64,000 nucleotides of DNA from Cantharellus purpuraceus (Eukaryota > Basidiomycota > Agaricomycetes > Cantharellales > Hydnaceae). The notes beneath the pieces were generated by a model. It worked only from the letters and a program-made list of their open reading frames with translations. It was not told where the DNA came from and ran no database searches. Location: the NCBI GenBank assembly GCA_025174535.1, contig JALBUN010000022.1:310001-374000 (forward strand), in the 5' to 3' direction. A program made the translations under genes and the position numbers. Shown here in pieces: positions 11,801-23,335 of this stretch (within the stretch, counting starts at the first letter, position 1; the number at the start of each line of letters is the position of its first letter).

Positions 11801-11927
11801 ACTTGCAATGGAGATCATCGAGACCGTAGTTGCAGGTCCGGAGTGTGACAGTCTGTGGGCTGTGTGGCATCAATCCCAGGTGACAGATGAAGAAGAGTTA
11901 GAAGCATGGACAATCCAAATAGAGTGA
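8818..11927 (+). CDS. ATRIP/Rad26/Lcd1-like DNA-damage checkpoint protein
   Basis: Ten exons: 8818-9270, 9322-9453, 9528-10157, 10232-10495, 10553-10860, 10907-11016, 11070-11215, 11263-11450, 11521-11744, 11800-11927. They sum to 2583 nt, giving 860 residues. The acidic start MDDSDEYFDESFVLDEA, the LVKAGEVSILRQTIDK segment leading into a coiled coil (residues ~125-195), and a long helical-repeat C-terminus (FNGVTHMFVVTFGRLSWAE) fit fungal ATRIP homologues. ATRIP is the partner that brings ATR/Mec1/Rad3 kinase to RPA-coated single-stranded DNA. Family assignment rests on pattern memory, not a search. Intron 8 (11451-11520) only keeps frame with a GC donor (GCGAGT); a GT donor at 11403 also keeps phase but removes 16 family-like residues. 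Intron 3 (GTTCGG donor) is the other weak boundary. Confidence 0.65.
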
Positions 11928-13684
11928 GCACTCAGGACATATGTATATGTAAAAAAACCTTTATTACTGTAAGCCGTGGTGGAAGAATGAAGAGTGTACG
12001 GATTCACAACTGAGCGTGAGACTTCGTTCACCTAACAACCAGAACCACTTGATGGTGGGAGTGGGTGAATGTGGTGGAAAAACGAGGAGTCTAAGGATTT
12101 GAGCATGAGACTTCAGTTCACTTAACAACAAGAACTAAGTAGTTGGAATGAAATCATTCCATATGCTCTAGGGTTACAAACAATCGTTTCATACAGCACG
12201 GGAGCATGTGCTGAGAAGTGTAATATTCCACTATATACTAGATTAGATTATACAAGCAAAATTAAAGTTCAGAACCGTTGATGTATGATTTAGCGTAATA
12301 CTTGAGGTTTACCTATGTACATTGGATTCTGAACAATTCAACTACTGGTGTCAAGGGGGAACCGCCAGAGACGTCTCAGATGGGTTCAAATGACCCTGCC
12401 TGTGCCAGAGTGTACTGGAATACGTGTCGTTCAACTGATGCAGTAGGGAATGCCAATAGAAACGATTCGTTGCCCGATCGAGAGGACCAATCGGCAGATG
12501 TAGCGAAGTCTGCGACAGAACTGACAGCATGACATGCGACACCGGAGTGCAAAACTACATGAAAATACAAACGGCTAATGGTGCCAGGCTGGCGTCTGAT
12601 GCAGAAGCAGAACACTGATTTGATGGCGTCCACTGATGAGGAAGGTATCTTCATACTTCAGAGTCTGTGGCCGCGTTGTGTATTTTATTTCATGTAACCG
12701 ACAACACAGATAAGGTACTGGTCGGGCTGACATCTGCATTAGCGCGTTTGGTCGGAGTTCTCGAAGAGGAAACTTGCTTTTGTGTTAGGGCCCCTAAGCG
12801 CCTGCTGACTGCCAGATGCCAGGACAACCAATCGTTTGATAGCAAAATTGAAAAAGATGTACACGCCTTGCTTTTGTATTGCACAAAGGGAACTAACTCT
12901 ACTGAGCCTATGGTACGTCTCCACAGTCCGGCGCCCAATTGTATTCTTGTATTGTTTTGATCAACCCCTTCGATCAGCCCTTCTTGGCCCTTCCCCTCAT
13001 CCGCGAGGGATACGTCAAACCATCATAGCAAGGAGGTCAGCATAACTTCTATTCCCTACCTTGGAATCTTGGATGTGCTTGCCATCGCTCGCCTATAAAT
13101 TTTTGCCGCTCACATGACGGATTAATGGGCTGTGGAGACATTCAGTTAAAGCGCCCTTCACGACTTCGCGAAAGACCAGCCGGTCGGTAATGGTAATAGT
13201 GCGCGTATTAGTGCCATCGTTTAAACAACAAACAAAACCTTGCTGCCCTCGTCGCCAGAAGGAAAGCATGTTTCTTTCTTTGTCCTTTTTCTGTTGATCC
13301 ATGCAGCAATGCGGCGACAAATCAGACATTTGGCACCATGCAATGCCTTGTTCTTCCTCGCTTCTTTCCGGCCAAGCTGCGGTTGTTCACCCCATTTAGG
13401 TTGATCCTATCAAGGATATCAGTGTAACCGATGTCACGGAAGCTGCCGGCTCTCGGCCCAAATATCGGAACGCAGTCTCCTGCTCGTCCACAAAGGCTGG
13501 CTTAAAACATGTGGGGCCTTAGTGTAAACGCGCCATGTCCATATAAACAAATGGCGGTGGCGAGGTTTTCTCGGGTTTGCAAAGTCCCACATCCATGCCC
13601 GCCCCCAGCTATGGTCCCTCTCACACTAAGCTGGTGAGCTTCCTTTTTGCTTTAGTTGTTCAGGACGATTCATACATCATATAG
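11928..13684. other. Intergenic stretch with an imperfect direct repeat
   Basis: No gene with family motifs or a convincing splice pattern was found on either strand; the small ORFs at 12302-12960 and 13093-13329 have no recognisable content. A diverged direct repeat is present: 'gtggtggaa...cgtgagacttc...aacaaccagaac' from about 11976 recurs from about 12070. The 3' end of the checkpoint gene probably lies near the A/T-rich block at 11950-11965. Confidence 0.4.
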
Positions 13685-15306
13685 ATGTTCAATGACTATG
13701 CCTTCCCTCGATTAAAAAGTGCAGTTTGGCCATCAGCAATATCGATTGATTCCGCTACCGAAAGCGTGCATCACCATTCTCCACACAGGAATCTGTCATT
13801 GACAGAGTCATGTTTGCCACATGACTTTTCAATCACACCTGGGTGTCGTCCGGTTTTCCCAAAACCATTGGCCCATTCAAGCAATGTACGTCACTCACAT
13901 CCGCCCTTCATCACAACGCTTTACATAGACCTCCCTAGGGTGTTTCCTATAGCACCAGCGTGACGACGGCGGCACATTCAACAATCAAGAATGAAGAGCC
14001 TCAAGACACAGTATCGTCCTATTCGCCTACGCAGAAAACAGATATCTACACTAAACACACGAAGACTATCCCGTCCCAACATTTTCAGAACAACGACAAA
14101 GGCTCTCCCGATAGAGAGGTCGAACGCTCGACAGACGAAGAAGAGGAATACTCGGACGAGGATGGTTCGGATACTTGCGACTCGAATGAAACTTGGAGTG
14201 AGGACTCTCAAGGTGATGATGATGTTGACCATGAGTGCGACACAGCGTCGAATGCCTCTGGGCCGGAAGCCTCCGAGTCGGGTGCCGTGACGGATGTAAC
14301 GACCGCGACGGATCTGCATTCTCCTATAGATGGACACATGTCGATGCCGCAAACCCCGCTGGATTCGAGACCTAGTGTCTTGCCACCGTCAACTTACTTC
14401 CCATCACGCATGTCTACGGATACGCAATTTCCTACGGAAAGATCCACACTAACCCCTCCTACTACTACTGAAAAACTCATGCTAATGCCTCGGACTGCCC
14501 TGGACTCTAGGCCCAATGTCTTGCCGCTGTCGACTGGCTTCTCATCTCGCTTGGCCTCGGGCACGCATTCTTCTAGGAATGCACCCACGCCGACACCTCA
14601 TACTACCCTAGATCCTGGGTCCAGCGGTGTGTTGCCACTGTCAACTGGATTCTCGCCATGCGTGACCTCGGATACGCATTCTCCTACGAACGGACTTGCA
14701 CCGACGCCTAGCACCACTTTGGATCCTGGGCCCAGTGTTTTCCCATCACCGACTAGCCTCTCACCATGCGTGACCTCGGATACGCCTTCTTCTTCGAACG
14801 GACCCACGCCGACGACGCAGACACCCTCTGATCCTGAGCCCTGTCCTTTTCGACCGCGAAAACGCGGCAGGCCGAGGACCAAGTTCGCTGTGAATTCTCT
14901 TGTGGGTGTGTTCCCTGCGCCGTCGCAGCCGCCCGCCTATCTGGAGAGAGTACGGTCTCCTAAAACGTATGCCGTTCAGCTGGGAGCGTTACAGTGGCGG
15001 TGCGAGTACCCCAGATGCGGGCAAGAGTTCAAAGGCTACGAGTTTTGCACACGGCATCTACGAGCTATTCATGCGCAGTCGGAAGCGGAGGCAGTCAAGC
15101 TTGGGGTGCTGAAGCTGGAGGACGCACATGCGCTTCTTGCGTTCCCGGAAGTGGGCAGCCAGTCGCATCAAGACGGCCTCACGTGTGCCAAATGCCACAG
15201 AAAGTTCAGTAGGCCAGACGCGAGGAAGCGGCATTTCAAGAGATGCAACAAAGACCAATACGGGCGTACGCTGCCGGAAGAGGTGTCCCAACTATTTGAA
15301 GACTAG
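13685..15306 (+). CDS. C2H2 zinc-finger protein with AT-hook and repeated Pro/Thr/Ser region
   Basis: Exons 13685-13885 and 13939-15306; the 53-nt intron (GTACGT...CCTAG) joins the frames and removes an upstream stop at 13936, giving 522 residues. The C-terminus has two fingers: residues ~422-440, C-X4-C-X12-H-X4-H (CEYPRC...HLRAIH), and ~483-503, C-X2-C-X12-H-X3-C, a variant ending in Cys. An AT-hook-like RKRGRPRTK sits at ~374. The middle is acidic (DEEEEYSDEDGSD) and then carries about five degenerate repeats of ~38 residues built on 'LDSRPSVLP..T.FS...SDTHSPT'. Probably a nuclear DNA-binding regulator; the target is unknown. The open end after the second finger (stop at 15304) gives no sign of truncation. 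Confidence 0.75.
14340..14835 (+). repeat. Coding tandem repeat inside the zinc-finger gene
   Basis: About five degenerate units of ~115 bp, each encoding a segment with the theme T-L-D-(S/P)-G/R-P-S-V-L-P followed by S-D-T-H/P-S. The units have diverged by substitutions and small in-frame indels. Confidence 0.6.
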
Positions 15307-16205
15307 GAAATATGCTTTCTAGACTAATGACCAATATGATTTTTTACTTAAAGACCCGCGGGGAGGCAACAGTTCAGATGCATGCCTATGCCTGCCGGTG
15401 TGCCGTAGCCATGACGCCACGGCTGGGACGTGCGTGATTAGTTGTGGAGCGCCCCTTTTCGAAGGCACTATCAAGCAGCGCTGTGGGAAATTCTGAATTC
15501 AGCTTCAGCGGGAGAGCGCTGTTACCCGTATGAAGCACTAAGTTGCGGGCCGAGAGGGCCCTTGGGGCGATAATCCCTGGGGGCCTGCCGAAAAGAACTG
15601 ATGTGCGGGATACAAGGAGCGCCGGAAGTACTAGTGCGATGCACACTCGGACACTCGGTGATTTATGGTTGCACGCATTCACTCGGTGATTTCTAGTTGT
15701 TCAGGAGTCAATGCGCTGACTAATCACAGGGCATCATCAAAAGAATTTTAGCGGGCCAAATAACTGACAGCGAAGATGAGTAGGATTCTCATAAACAAGA
15801 AAGGGGGGATTGGGTGAAATTCTGTGTGGACAGGGAACGACCATCAAGGGACTATGCTAGCGAATCCGAGTCGGCATAGGATCAACAGGGTGTGACCTGA
15901 TGGTCAAAGTTAAATTGTTGAGATACTTCAATTCAAGTAGAAAATCAGCCAGATACGTGTGTGGAAAGCCGACTCGGCTGGAACATTGAGCTCTCTGTTG
16001 GCTTCGGGTGGCTCAACGGGTAAGCGAGTCTAGTACTAGAAGCTCAAAATAGTAGTTGATTGCGATTAAGAAATAGTACATGAGTGTAAGTACAAACGCA
16101 ACGTGGTCTGCCCAAAAATAGACGAGTGCTGATGAAAGTATAAAGTAAGCGGGCTCATTAACATGGAAGCCTACCTGGCTTGACTCCCTCCCAAAACTAC
16201 CCACC
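15307..16205. other. Intergenic stretch, nothing recognised
   Basis: No coding, RNA or repeat signal that I can support. The minus-strand ORF at 15386-15682 has no motif and no splice context. The stretch should contain the terminator of the zinc-finger gene and the promoter of the transporter gene. Confidence 0.3.
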
Positions 16206-17825
16206 ATGTCCAGCATCGACCAGGTCGCAGTCTCACGCTACTTTATTGAGTCTGGCATCGCAAAGCATCGTACTCGCATCGATGTCTTGTTTCTCAAAGC
16301 GGTCAGCTCACATCCTACGCTCACCACACACATTCCCTCACGCGCATGACGCGCAGTTTGTCGCAGGCGTGTTCCTGTCCTTTGGAGGTCTGCTGAGCGA
16401 GGTCATCGCCGGTGGTTCCCCTGCTCTCAACTCCTCAAATCCGGGCCTGGTCAAAATTCTAGCAGGCTTTGTCTTCCCTGTGGGCCTCGTGATGTGCATA
16501 CCACACACTCGTTGCGATTTGGAGTAGGCTTACATAGTCTATAGGATCGTGCTACAGGGCCAAGAGCTGCTCACAAGTAACATGATGGTCATGCCCATGT
16601 GCGTTTGGAAGCGCGCCATTCCCATCTGGAGTCTTCCTCTCAACTGGATTGTTGGTATGTGCCAGCATGTTCGCTACGTACTCGTGCCTTGCTTATCACA
16701 CTGCAGTCTTTTTTGGCAACCTCGTTGGTAGTCTCTTCTTTGGAGCCATCCTCGTCAAGTGTAAGTCGCATCGTGAACGTTTCATAGCCCCCGAGCTTCA
16801 TAAGTGTGCATACTTTTCTCGGGCATCTAGACTCCGGTGTAGTCTCAGCAGAGCCTTACATTGCATATATTCGAGCAGCTGCTGTGTAAGCGGTTTCCTT
16901 GACTTCCATCACATCCATCACTGATTCACCAGTTGACCGACAGCACAAAGGCCGTCACACCGCAATGGCACCAAATCTTCTTGCGCGGTATTGGCTGCAA
17001 CTGGCTCGTCTCGATTGCTGTCTGGGTAGGTACTCCTGGCCATCTCATCTGCAATCATGCCCAACCTTGTCCGTGCAGCAAGCGGCTGCTTCCAAGGATG
17101 TCGTCTCCAAGGTCAGGTTCGACGTCTGTGCGTTCCAGGGGACATTTCTCACGCCACTCGCTAGATTTTTGCAATTTGGATTCCAATTTGGGTGTGTCCT
17201 ATGAACGATTCAGTCCCCACAGCGCCGACACTGACCGTGATGCGTGATGATGCAGATCTTCGTAGCATGCTCTTATGATCACGGTATGGCCCTCAATTGA
17301 CCTGACCTGACCATGCGCTTATGCATCTGTCTTCTAGTTGTCGGTATGTTGTGCTTATCCGACCTCTCTCAGGGACATCTGTCTGATAATCACATCAGCA
17401 AACATGTATTCTATTCCTGTCGCGATCATGCTCCACGCCCCCGTAAGTGGATTCGTCTTCAGACTCTCCCGTGGGGGCTCATCGTCGTTCGGGATACGCC
17501 CCAGATCACAACTGCAGAGTATATCCGAAAGTACGTCTTAATGGGGGAGGCTGTGCATATTTTCACTAATGTGTATGCCCTGTCCTAGGTCTCTCATCGC
17601 CGCTTTCCTCGGCAATATCGTCGGTGCCCTATTTGTCGCCCTTCCCTTTACGTACTTCTATCTGGGAGACTACCGTGCGGGAGGTCTCGAGGATGCGGAA
17701 GAAGGTCAGGGTCCGACTGTCCAATCATTAGTAACACATTACTCACATTTTTCATCCGTGTAGGGGCCCACAAGACCCACGAAAAAGGAAGTGCTGACAG
17801 CAGCTTGGTGGACAGGCAATCGTGA
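16206..17825 (+). CDS. Formate/nitrite transporter (FNT) family protein
   Basis: Fourteen exons: 16206-16301, 16357-16493, 16545-16654, 16707-16760, 16831-16883, 16933-17025, 17079-17111, 17165-17191, 17256-17283, 17338-17343, 17399-17442, 17505-17530, 17589-17704, 17764-17825. They total 885 nt, a 294-residue protein, the normal FNT size. Family segments in order: AGVFLSFGGLLSEVIAGGSP, GQELLTSNMMVMP, FFGNLVGSLFFGAIL, FLRGIGCNWLVSIAVW, DHVVANMYSIPVAIML and LGNIVGALFVALPFTYFYLG, i.e. six membrane helices with the conserved re-entrant loops. The family forms pentameric channels for formate, nitrite, hydrosulfide or lactate; the substrate here is unknown. Exon 10 is only 6 nt. The ATG is preceded by CCACC. 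Intron lengths are 49-64 nt. Confidence 0.88.
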
Positions 17826-17995
17826 GATGCATCAGTCGTGTGTGTGAGAGACCATTGAACCTGGCCATTATATATACCGTGGCTCTGTGTATGTACGAGT
17901 AAAGGGGTTGACGACATTCTCACGCCTTTAGGGATATAAGATTCTTCATTTGTAGTTCACGAAGAAAAGTACCAGTTTGGCCTCGCAAAACATTG

Positions 17996-18153
17996 GATAT
18001 GACTGGATACCGGAGAGTTGATTGCGTGGCCCTGCGATCGCGGCGGGATGCTATTAGTTAATGCCTCCCGCATCGATATGACTGGATACCGGAGAGTTGA
18101 TTACGTGGCCCTGCGGTCGCGGCGGCATGCTATTAGTTGATGTCTCCCGCGTC
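17996..18153. repeat. 79-bp tandem duplication upstream of ferrochelatase
   Basis: Two adjacent units, 17996-18074 and 18075-18153, begin GATATGACTGGATACCGGAG and differ at only a few positions. The second unit overlaps an in-frame ATG (18127) upstream of the start chosen for ferrochelatase. Apart from this repeat, 17826-18180 shows nothing else recognisable; it separates the transporter and ferrochelatase genes. Confidence 0.75.
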
Positions 18154-18180
18154 GCCAACGCTCGTCTACTCTCAACCGCC

Positions 18181-19637
18181 ATGTCGACGACAATGGCCCT
18201 GGCGCGCTCAGCTTGTGCAGTGCGCGCGTCTTCGCGGCGCATGGCAACCGTGAGCTTGCCTTTAGGTGCGGCGAGGAAAAGGTGGCTATCTTTCTTCTGA
18301 TAACGGTGACATGCAGACCTTGACTGTGCTTCTCAGTCCTACAGGTATAGCAACTTCTAGAACATTTCATTCACGTAGGGTCTGATATCCAACGCAGCCA
18401 TTGTTATGATGAACATGGGTGGTCCATCCACGGCAAGTCTCTGTAAGGTACACCTCGCACATGATTACTTAACAGCATACCCAGGTCCCAGAAGTCTACG
18501 ACTTTCTCCGTCGCCTCTTTTCAGACCGTGACCTGATCCCCTTGCCCTTCCAAGGCCTCCTAGCCCCGCTCATCGCCAAACGACGCACCCCGCAGATCGA
18601 GCAGCAGTATGCCGACATTGGCGGGGGGTCTCCCATCTTGCGATACACGCGTCTGCAGGGCGAGGGCATGTGCGCGTTACTGGACGAATTGAGCCCGGCG
18701 ACGGCCCCACATAAGAGCTATGTTGCGTTTCGATATGCCAAGCCCCTTACGGAGGAGACGGCGGCGGAAATGCGTGCAGACGGGGTGAAGCGCGCCGTCG
18801 CATTCACTCAGTACCCCCAGTATAGCTGCAGTACTACAGGAAGCAGTCTCAATGAGGTGTTCAGACGGGGAAGTAAGGGCGAGCTGGGCGATATCGAATG
18901 GAGTGTCATAGATCGGTGGGGGACACATCCTGGCTTTGTCGAGGTGAGGCTTCCGGCCATATCCTTCAAGTCATGCAGTCGATGACGTTCTTCTCCAATC
19001 AGGCAGTGGCTCAAAATATCGAAACAGCACTTGCAAAATTCCCACCAGACCGCCGCTCCTCGACCGTACTCCTCTTCTCTGCACACTCCCTCCCCATGTC
19101 CGTCGTCAACCGCGGTGATCCATATGTGCTCGAGGTGTCTGCCACCGTCTCTGCTGTAATGGCGCGGCTCGGGAACAGGAACCCATACCGCCTCGTATGG
19201 CAGAGTCAAGTGGGACCCTCGGCGTGGATGGGGATGCAGACCAACGAGGCGATAAAAGGCCTGGCACGGCTTGGGAAGAAGGAGCTTGTTCTGGTGCCAA
19301 TCGCGTTCACGAGCGACCACATTGAGACGCTGTATGAGCTTGATTTGGAGTATGTCAAGGAGGCGCATGAGGTGAGTTAAGTGCGATCTTACGTCTTGTC
19401 TTGATGCCTCACACACGCATTCGCTTGCAGCTGGGAATGGAAGTGCAGCGCTCAGAGTCGCTGAACGAGTCTCCCGTGTTCATCCGTGCTCTGGCCGATA
19501 TTGCTGCAGAGCACTTGGGACAAGTAGGGACTGGCACGCAAGGGCGTACGAGCACGCAGCTGGGGTTGCGGTGTCCGGGGTGCAGGAACGATACGTGTGG
19601 GCAGCAAAAGGCATGGTTTGCCAGAGGTGGTCGATAG
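18181..19637 (+). CDS. HEM15: Ferrochelatase, mitochondrial
   Basis: Five exons: 18181-18249, 18379-18432, 18485-18943, 19003-19371, 19431-19637, giving 385 residues. The enzyme inserts Fe2+ into protoporphyrin IX at the mitochondrial inner membrane, the last step of heme synthesis. Diagnostic blocks are [61 protein letters not shown] (catalytic His), [15 protein letters not shown] and [13 protein letters not shown]. The four cysteine ligands of the [2Fe-2S] form appear present: one in YSCST and three in C-X2-C-X4-C near the end. The Arg/Ser-rich start [20 protein letters not shown] fits a mitochondrial presequence; an in-frame ATG at 18127 is an alternative start. Intron 2 is best read as GC-AG (GCAAGT donor at 18433). 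Confidence 0.93.
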
Positions 19638-19885
19638 AGTCAGTTGATGTAGAATAAAAGAAGGGCTTATTTATTGGCGTTGGATATTTAAAGCTGCTGC
19701 TTTGTAGTGTTAGACTCATTATCGCCAGCAAGGTGCTTGGGTAGCTAATGCGTGGATTAGCAGGTGGTGGTAGCGGACAAAGACATAGTTGAGATTCTCG
19801 GCTGACGGACGCCGCCCGAACGCGTCGGAACGCGTCAAAGCGTAATTAATTCCTACGTCGTTGCTGCACCGCAAAACCTGCCACT

Positions 19886-22800
19886 ATGGAGCCCTATATA
19901 ATGCCTCTACCACCATTATTCCAGCCATCACCTCCCCACCTCTCAGACACGCTCCCCGAGTTGCATCCCGTCTTTGTCATCCCCAAGCTTGAGGATCGTC
20001 CTCAGAACCCTATTGTGGAGGCCCGCCTGGAGGGTCGTTTTCCGGACCTTGTGAAGCCTGAAGAGGATGAAGTAGTGTCAGTAAGAGATGATGCGGAGCC
20101 TCGACAGGAAGAGGCGGGTGTTGTAGAGGGCGAAACACAGGCTTGGGCAACAGAGGTTACTGGGATGCATGCGCCCAAGGTTCATCCCCATCACCGTATT
20201 ACACCATGGTGTCCCGCTGGAACTTATGAATTCCATCTAGAACCAAAACCTCAGTTGGGATGCTCTACGTACCACATTTCCAAAAAAACCCACACCATCG
20301 CCGTTCCTCTCTGAGCAGCCTAGCCGTGTCTTTGACGCTGTGAGGCATTTGTACGCGTCCCTCTTATTCTCGTTGTTCGCTAGTCTGATATGCCTTTCCC
20401 CAACTCAGTGTTCAGCCCCCTTCGAACGACCCGTCGTTGCAGTTTCGATACATCTTGCCCACGGAGCTTCTGGATTACTTGCTGATCAACTTGGTCGGCA
20501 ATTCTTCCCCGCTGTACATATGGGACTCGACTGTGGAACGGTTTGTCTCTTATGGGACGGGAGAAGACTCAAAGGTGCTAGTCGTTATACAGGGATTGGA
20601 TGATGTTGCAAGTGCCTCGTGAGCACACAGAGTACTGTTTGGATAGATATTAATGCTTGGTTATTTGATAGCATCATCCAGAGGTTTTTGAACATTGGCT
20701 CCTTGATCCGTCGATTAGAACTGCTGGTGATCTGGTTACAGCAGCGGTGAGTGTCAGTCTCTGATTGTTGGATCTTTACCAAGCTCTTCTCAGAAATGGC
20801 AGTTCCACCACTCATGCGTTTTCGCATGTCCTGTTCACTATTCTTGTTCACATACGCACTTCCTTATCATGCCCCCCACCGCACCCAGCTACCCATCTCA
20901 CAACTTTATGGCTACATTACGCCGACACTGAATCTGAATTGACAGCGCTCGCATCTTTATGCCATCGGGTGCGTTTGTCCCGCCCCCACAATACTTGCTG
21001 TCGCTAATACCAAGTGTTTTCCATAGGTCAAATCTCCTCCCTACGATCCACTACCCAAATCTCCAGCTGACTTGTTATCTCATGTTTATGAGTGTCTCGA
21101 TCAGCACATTGAACGCAGATCACCGCGGACTACCACCGCGTTATTAGCATACATTTTGACAATAACTTCCAAGGACTACTTCACCGGCCTCGAAGAGTCG
21201 CTGGGATTATTAGAGCCATCGCGCCCCCCTTGGCTACGCTCAGGCCCTCAGTTCAAGAGTCGCGAACCGCAACGTGCGGACAATGCCCTGCTATTGGACG
21301 AGGTGGGATTTGACGAGGCTAGCGTGTCTTCGAAAAGTGATGACCTAGGACAACACGAGATGCCCAGTTTTATCCCTCCATACCTCGCTGAAGCGCTCCC
21401 CGCCGCGCGCAGGTCACTCCGCATACTGCAGGCCGCAGACCCTGACCATTATCTGTGCTCTGATTCGCTTGTGGAGACGTGCCAATGGGTGTGGTCCTCT
21501 GAAGAAGTACAGAGGTTATGGGGCTGTCGGGGACAGTGCCGTGAGAAAGACGTAGTAAATAGTTCACCGGATCCCAACCATTCGACTGACGAGCTTGCTG
21601 ATCCGGTAAGACACTACGAACCTGAGCTCTCACAGTTTGAGCTGTTCGACCTAGAGCCGGGCGCACATCTGAATACAGCCACAGCACCGTCACATACCTC
21701 CCATGCTACCCCTTCTCTCCCAGATTTTCTCGCGTCATTTCCTGATTCACTTCCCTCGCTAACACCTAAGCTGCAACATCTCGCTACGATCGTTCTACAA
21801 CCTTTGTTTACACGCACAGCGGCCCTTTCGAACGCATTGCTCAAGCTATATCTGACGTCCCTACAATATGAGACTCATCTGACCCTCCTACGATCCTACA
21901 TGCTTTGCACGCTGCCATCATTCAGGTTGCGCCTGGTGGGGGCTCTGTTGTCGGAGGCGGATGAGTTTAGGCCCATGGGGCGCGGGATACGGGCACAGAC
22001 GCGTGCGAGGCTTGGTATACAGGACTCTCAGGATTTGGTAGACGCAACAGCAAGCCAAGCCACAGAACAAGGTATTGGCTTAGGACATGGGCTAGCAGAG
22101 CGGGGTACGTGGCCCCCTGGAGGTGCAGACCTCAGCTTCTTCCTGCGGAGTGTTATTGTCGATTCGTTAGAGGAAAGGAAGAGCGCCGTAAGCGATGATA
22201 ATGTTGAGAAGATTTGGAAGGAGGGAGAATATCGGTTAGGATTCGCTTTGCGGGATTTTTCTGTTGGGGATGGAATGGAGCGTTGGCTGAATCCAATGTG
22301 TATGTGCCGTCTCTTCGCCTAGATCCTAAATCACCTAATTTTCTGATCACAACACCTTGTAGCGATCGAGTAAGTCCGACGAAGCACTAGGATAAATTAT
22401 GACAACCTGAACCATCACAGAGCTCTTGACTTTCTCTATCTAGATTACAAACCCCCACATCCCCTGGACGTTGTCATCACACGTGACATTTTGTCCAAAT
22501 ATCAGCGGACGTTTACATTTCTACTTAGGCTTTTCCGAGGCACGTCACTTCCGCGCGAGATCTCGTTGCTGATCCTAACAGCCGAGTCACACAGCTGAAA
22601 CCGTCATGCGTATTGTCTATCGAAGCACATATAAGTCAACAAGCCCAGCCTTCTCGTACGCTCCTAAAGCTCAGGAAATGTTACTCTTGCTACGATTCCA
22701 GGTCCAGGCGTTCGTGACAGCATTTATGACATACGTCTTCGACTTTGTGATCGGTGGAAGTTTCGACTCGTACCTGCGGCGTATATCACAGCTTCGAGAC

Positions 22801-23335
22801 ACAGTTGCGGCTGATGATCTAGGAGAACGGTCTGAGCACGAGATTACGAATGTCTTTGCCTTGCGAGATTCGCACTCGGAGCTTCTTGACCGCATTCTGC
22901 GTGGATGTCTTCAGAGGACAGTTCAGCGAGCCGCAGGGGGGGCTCTACGGGAGCTGCTGGAACTCATCCTTCGCTTTGGCATCCTCATCACCAACCTTCG
23001 ACGGGGTGCTATTCAAGAGGCGGAGGCGGCTGAAGACCTTGCTGAGCTACACACAATGTTCCAGACCCAGATGCTATTGTTTGTGAGTTTCTTGGCATTG
23101 GTCACTACAACACACGCGTTAATTGTCTCGACAATAGGTCAAGACCATTCAGGGGATGCAAGCCAGGGAACAGACCCATCAAAGCACTCTGCCAGAATAT
23201 CCCGGCCATGTGCAAGGCGAAAAGTCGAGTCATCGATCAGAGCAACCCTCCTACGTGGAGGAGATTTTGGCTCGAATTGATCCGACGCGATGGTGGAGAC
23301 GCGAACTTGAGAAACGGTCCAAACGCGCGGTATGA
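19886..23335 (+). CDS. Gamma-tubulin complex component (Spc97/Spc98/GCP family)
   Basis: Exons: 19886-~20179 (donor uncertain; ~20155 also possible), 20241-20339, 20443-20618, 20672-20746, 20794-20968, 21027-22309, 22363-22369, 22421-22539, 22595-23082, 23138-23335. The N-terminal GRIP1-like part shows LSWDALRTTFPKKP, TELLDYLLINLVG and QRFLNIGSLIRRLELL; the C-terminal part shows NPMSIEALDFLYLDYKPPHP, SKYQRTFTFLLRLFRAE and a late AFVTAFMTYVFDF helix. These fit a protein of the gamma-tubulin ring complex that nucleates microtubules at the spindle pole body. The long middle region suggests a GCP5/GCP6-type subunit rather than GCP2/3; this is uncertain. Exon 7 is a 7-nt microexon and intron 8 appears to be GC-AG. 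The 103-nt gap 20340-20442 might hide another small exon. Confidence 0.75.

Noticed and set aside
15386..15682. Minus-strand ORF of 98 codons
   Set aside because: No family motif and no plausible promoter or splice context; it is of a length expected by chance.
15990..16060. tRNA-like text (GTGGCTCAACGGGTAAGC resembles an A box)
   Set aside because: No B box (GGTTCGAATCC-like) and no cloverleaf with a 7-bp acceptor stem could be drawn.
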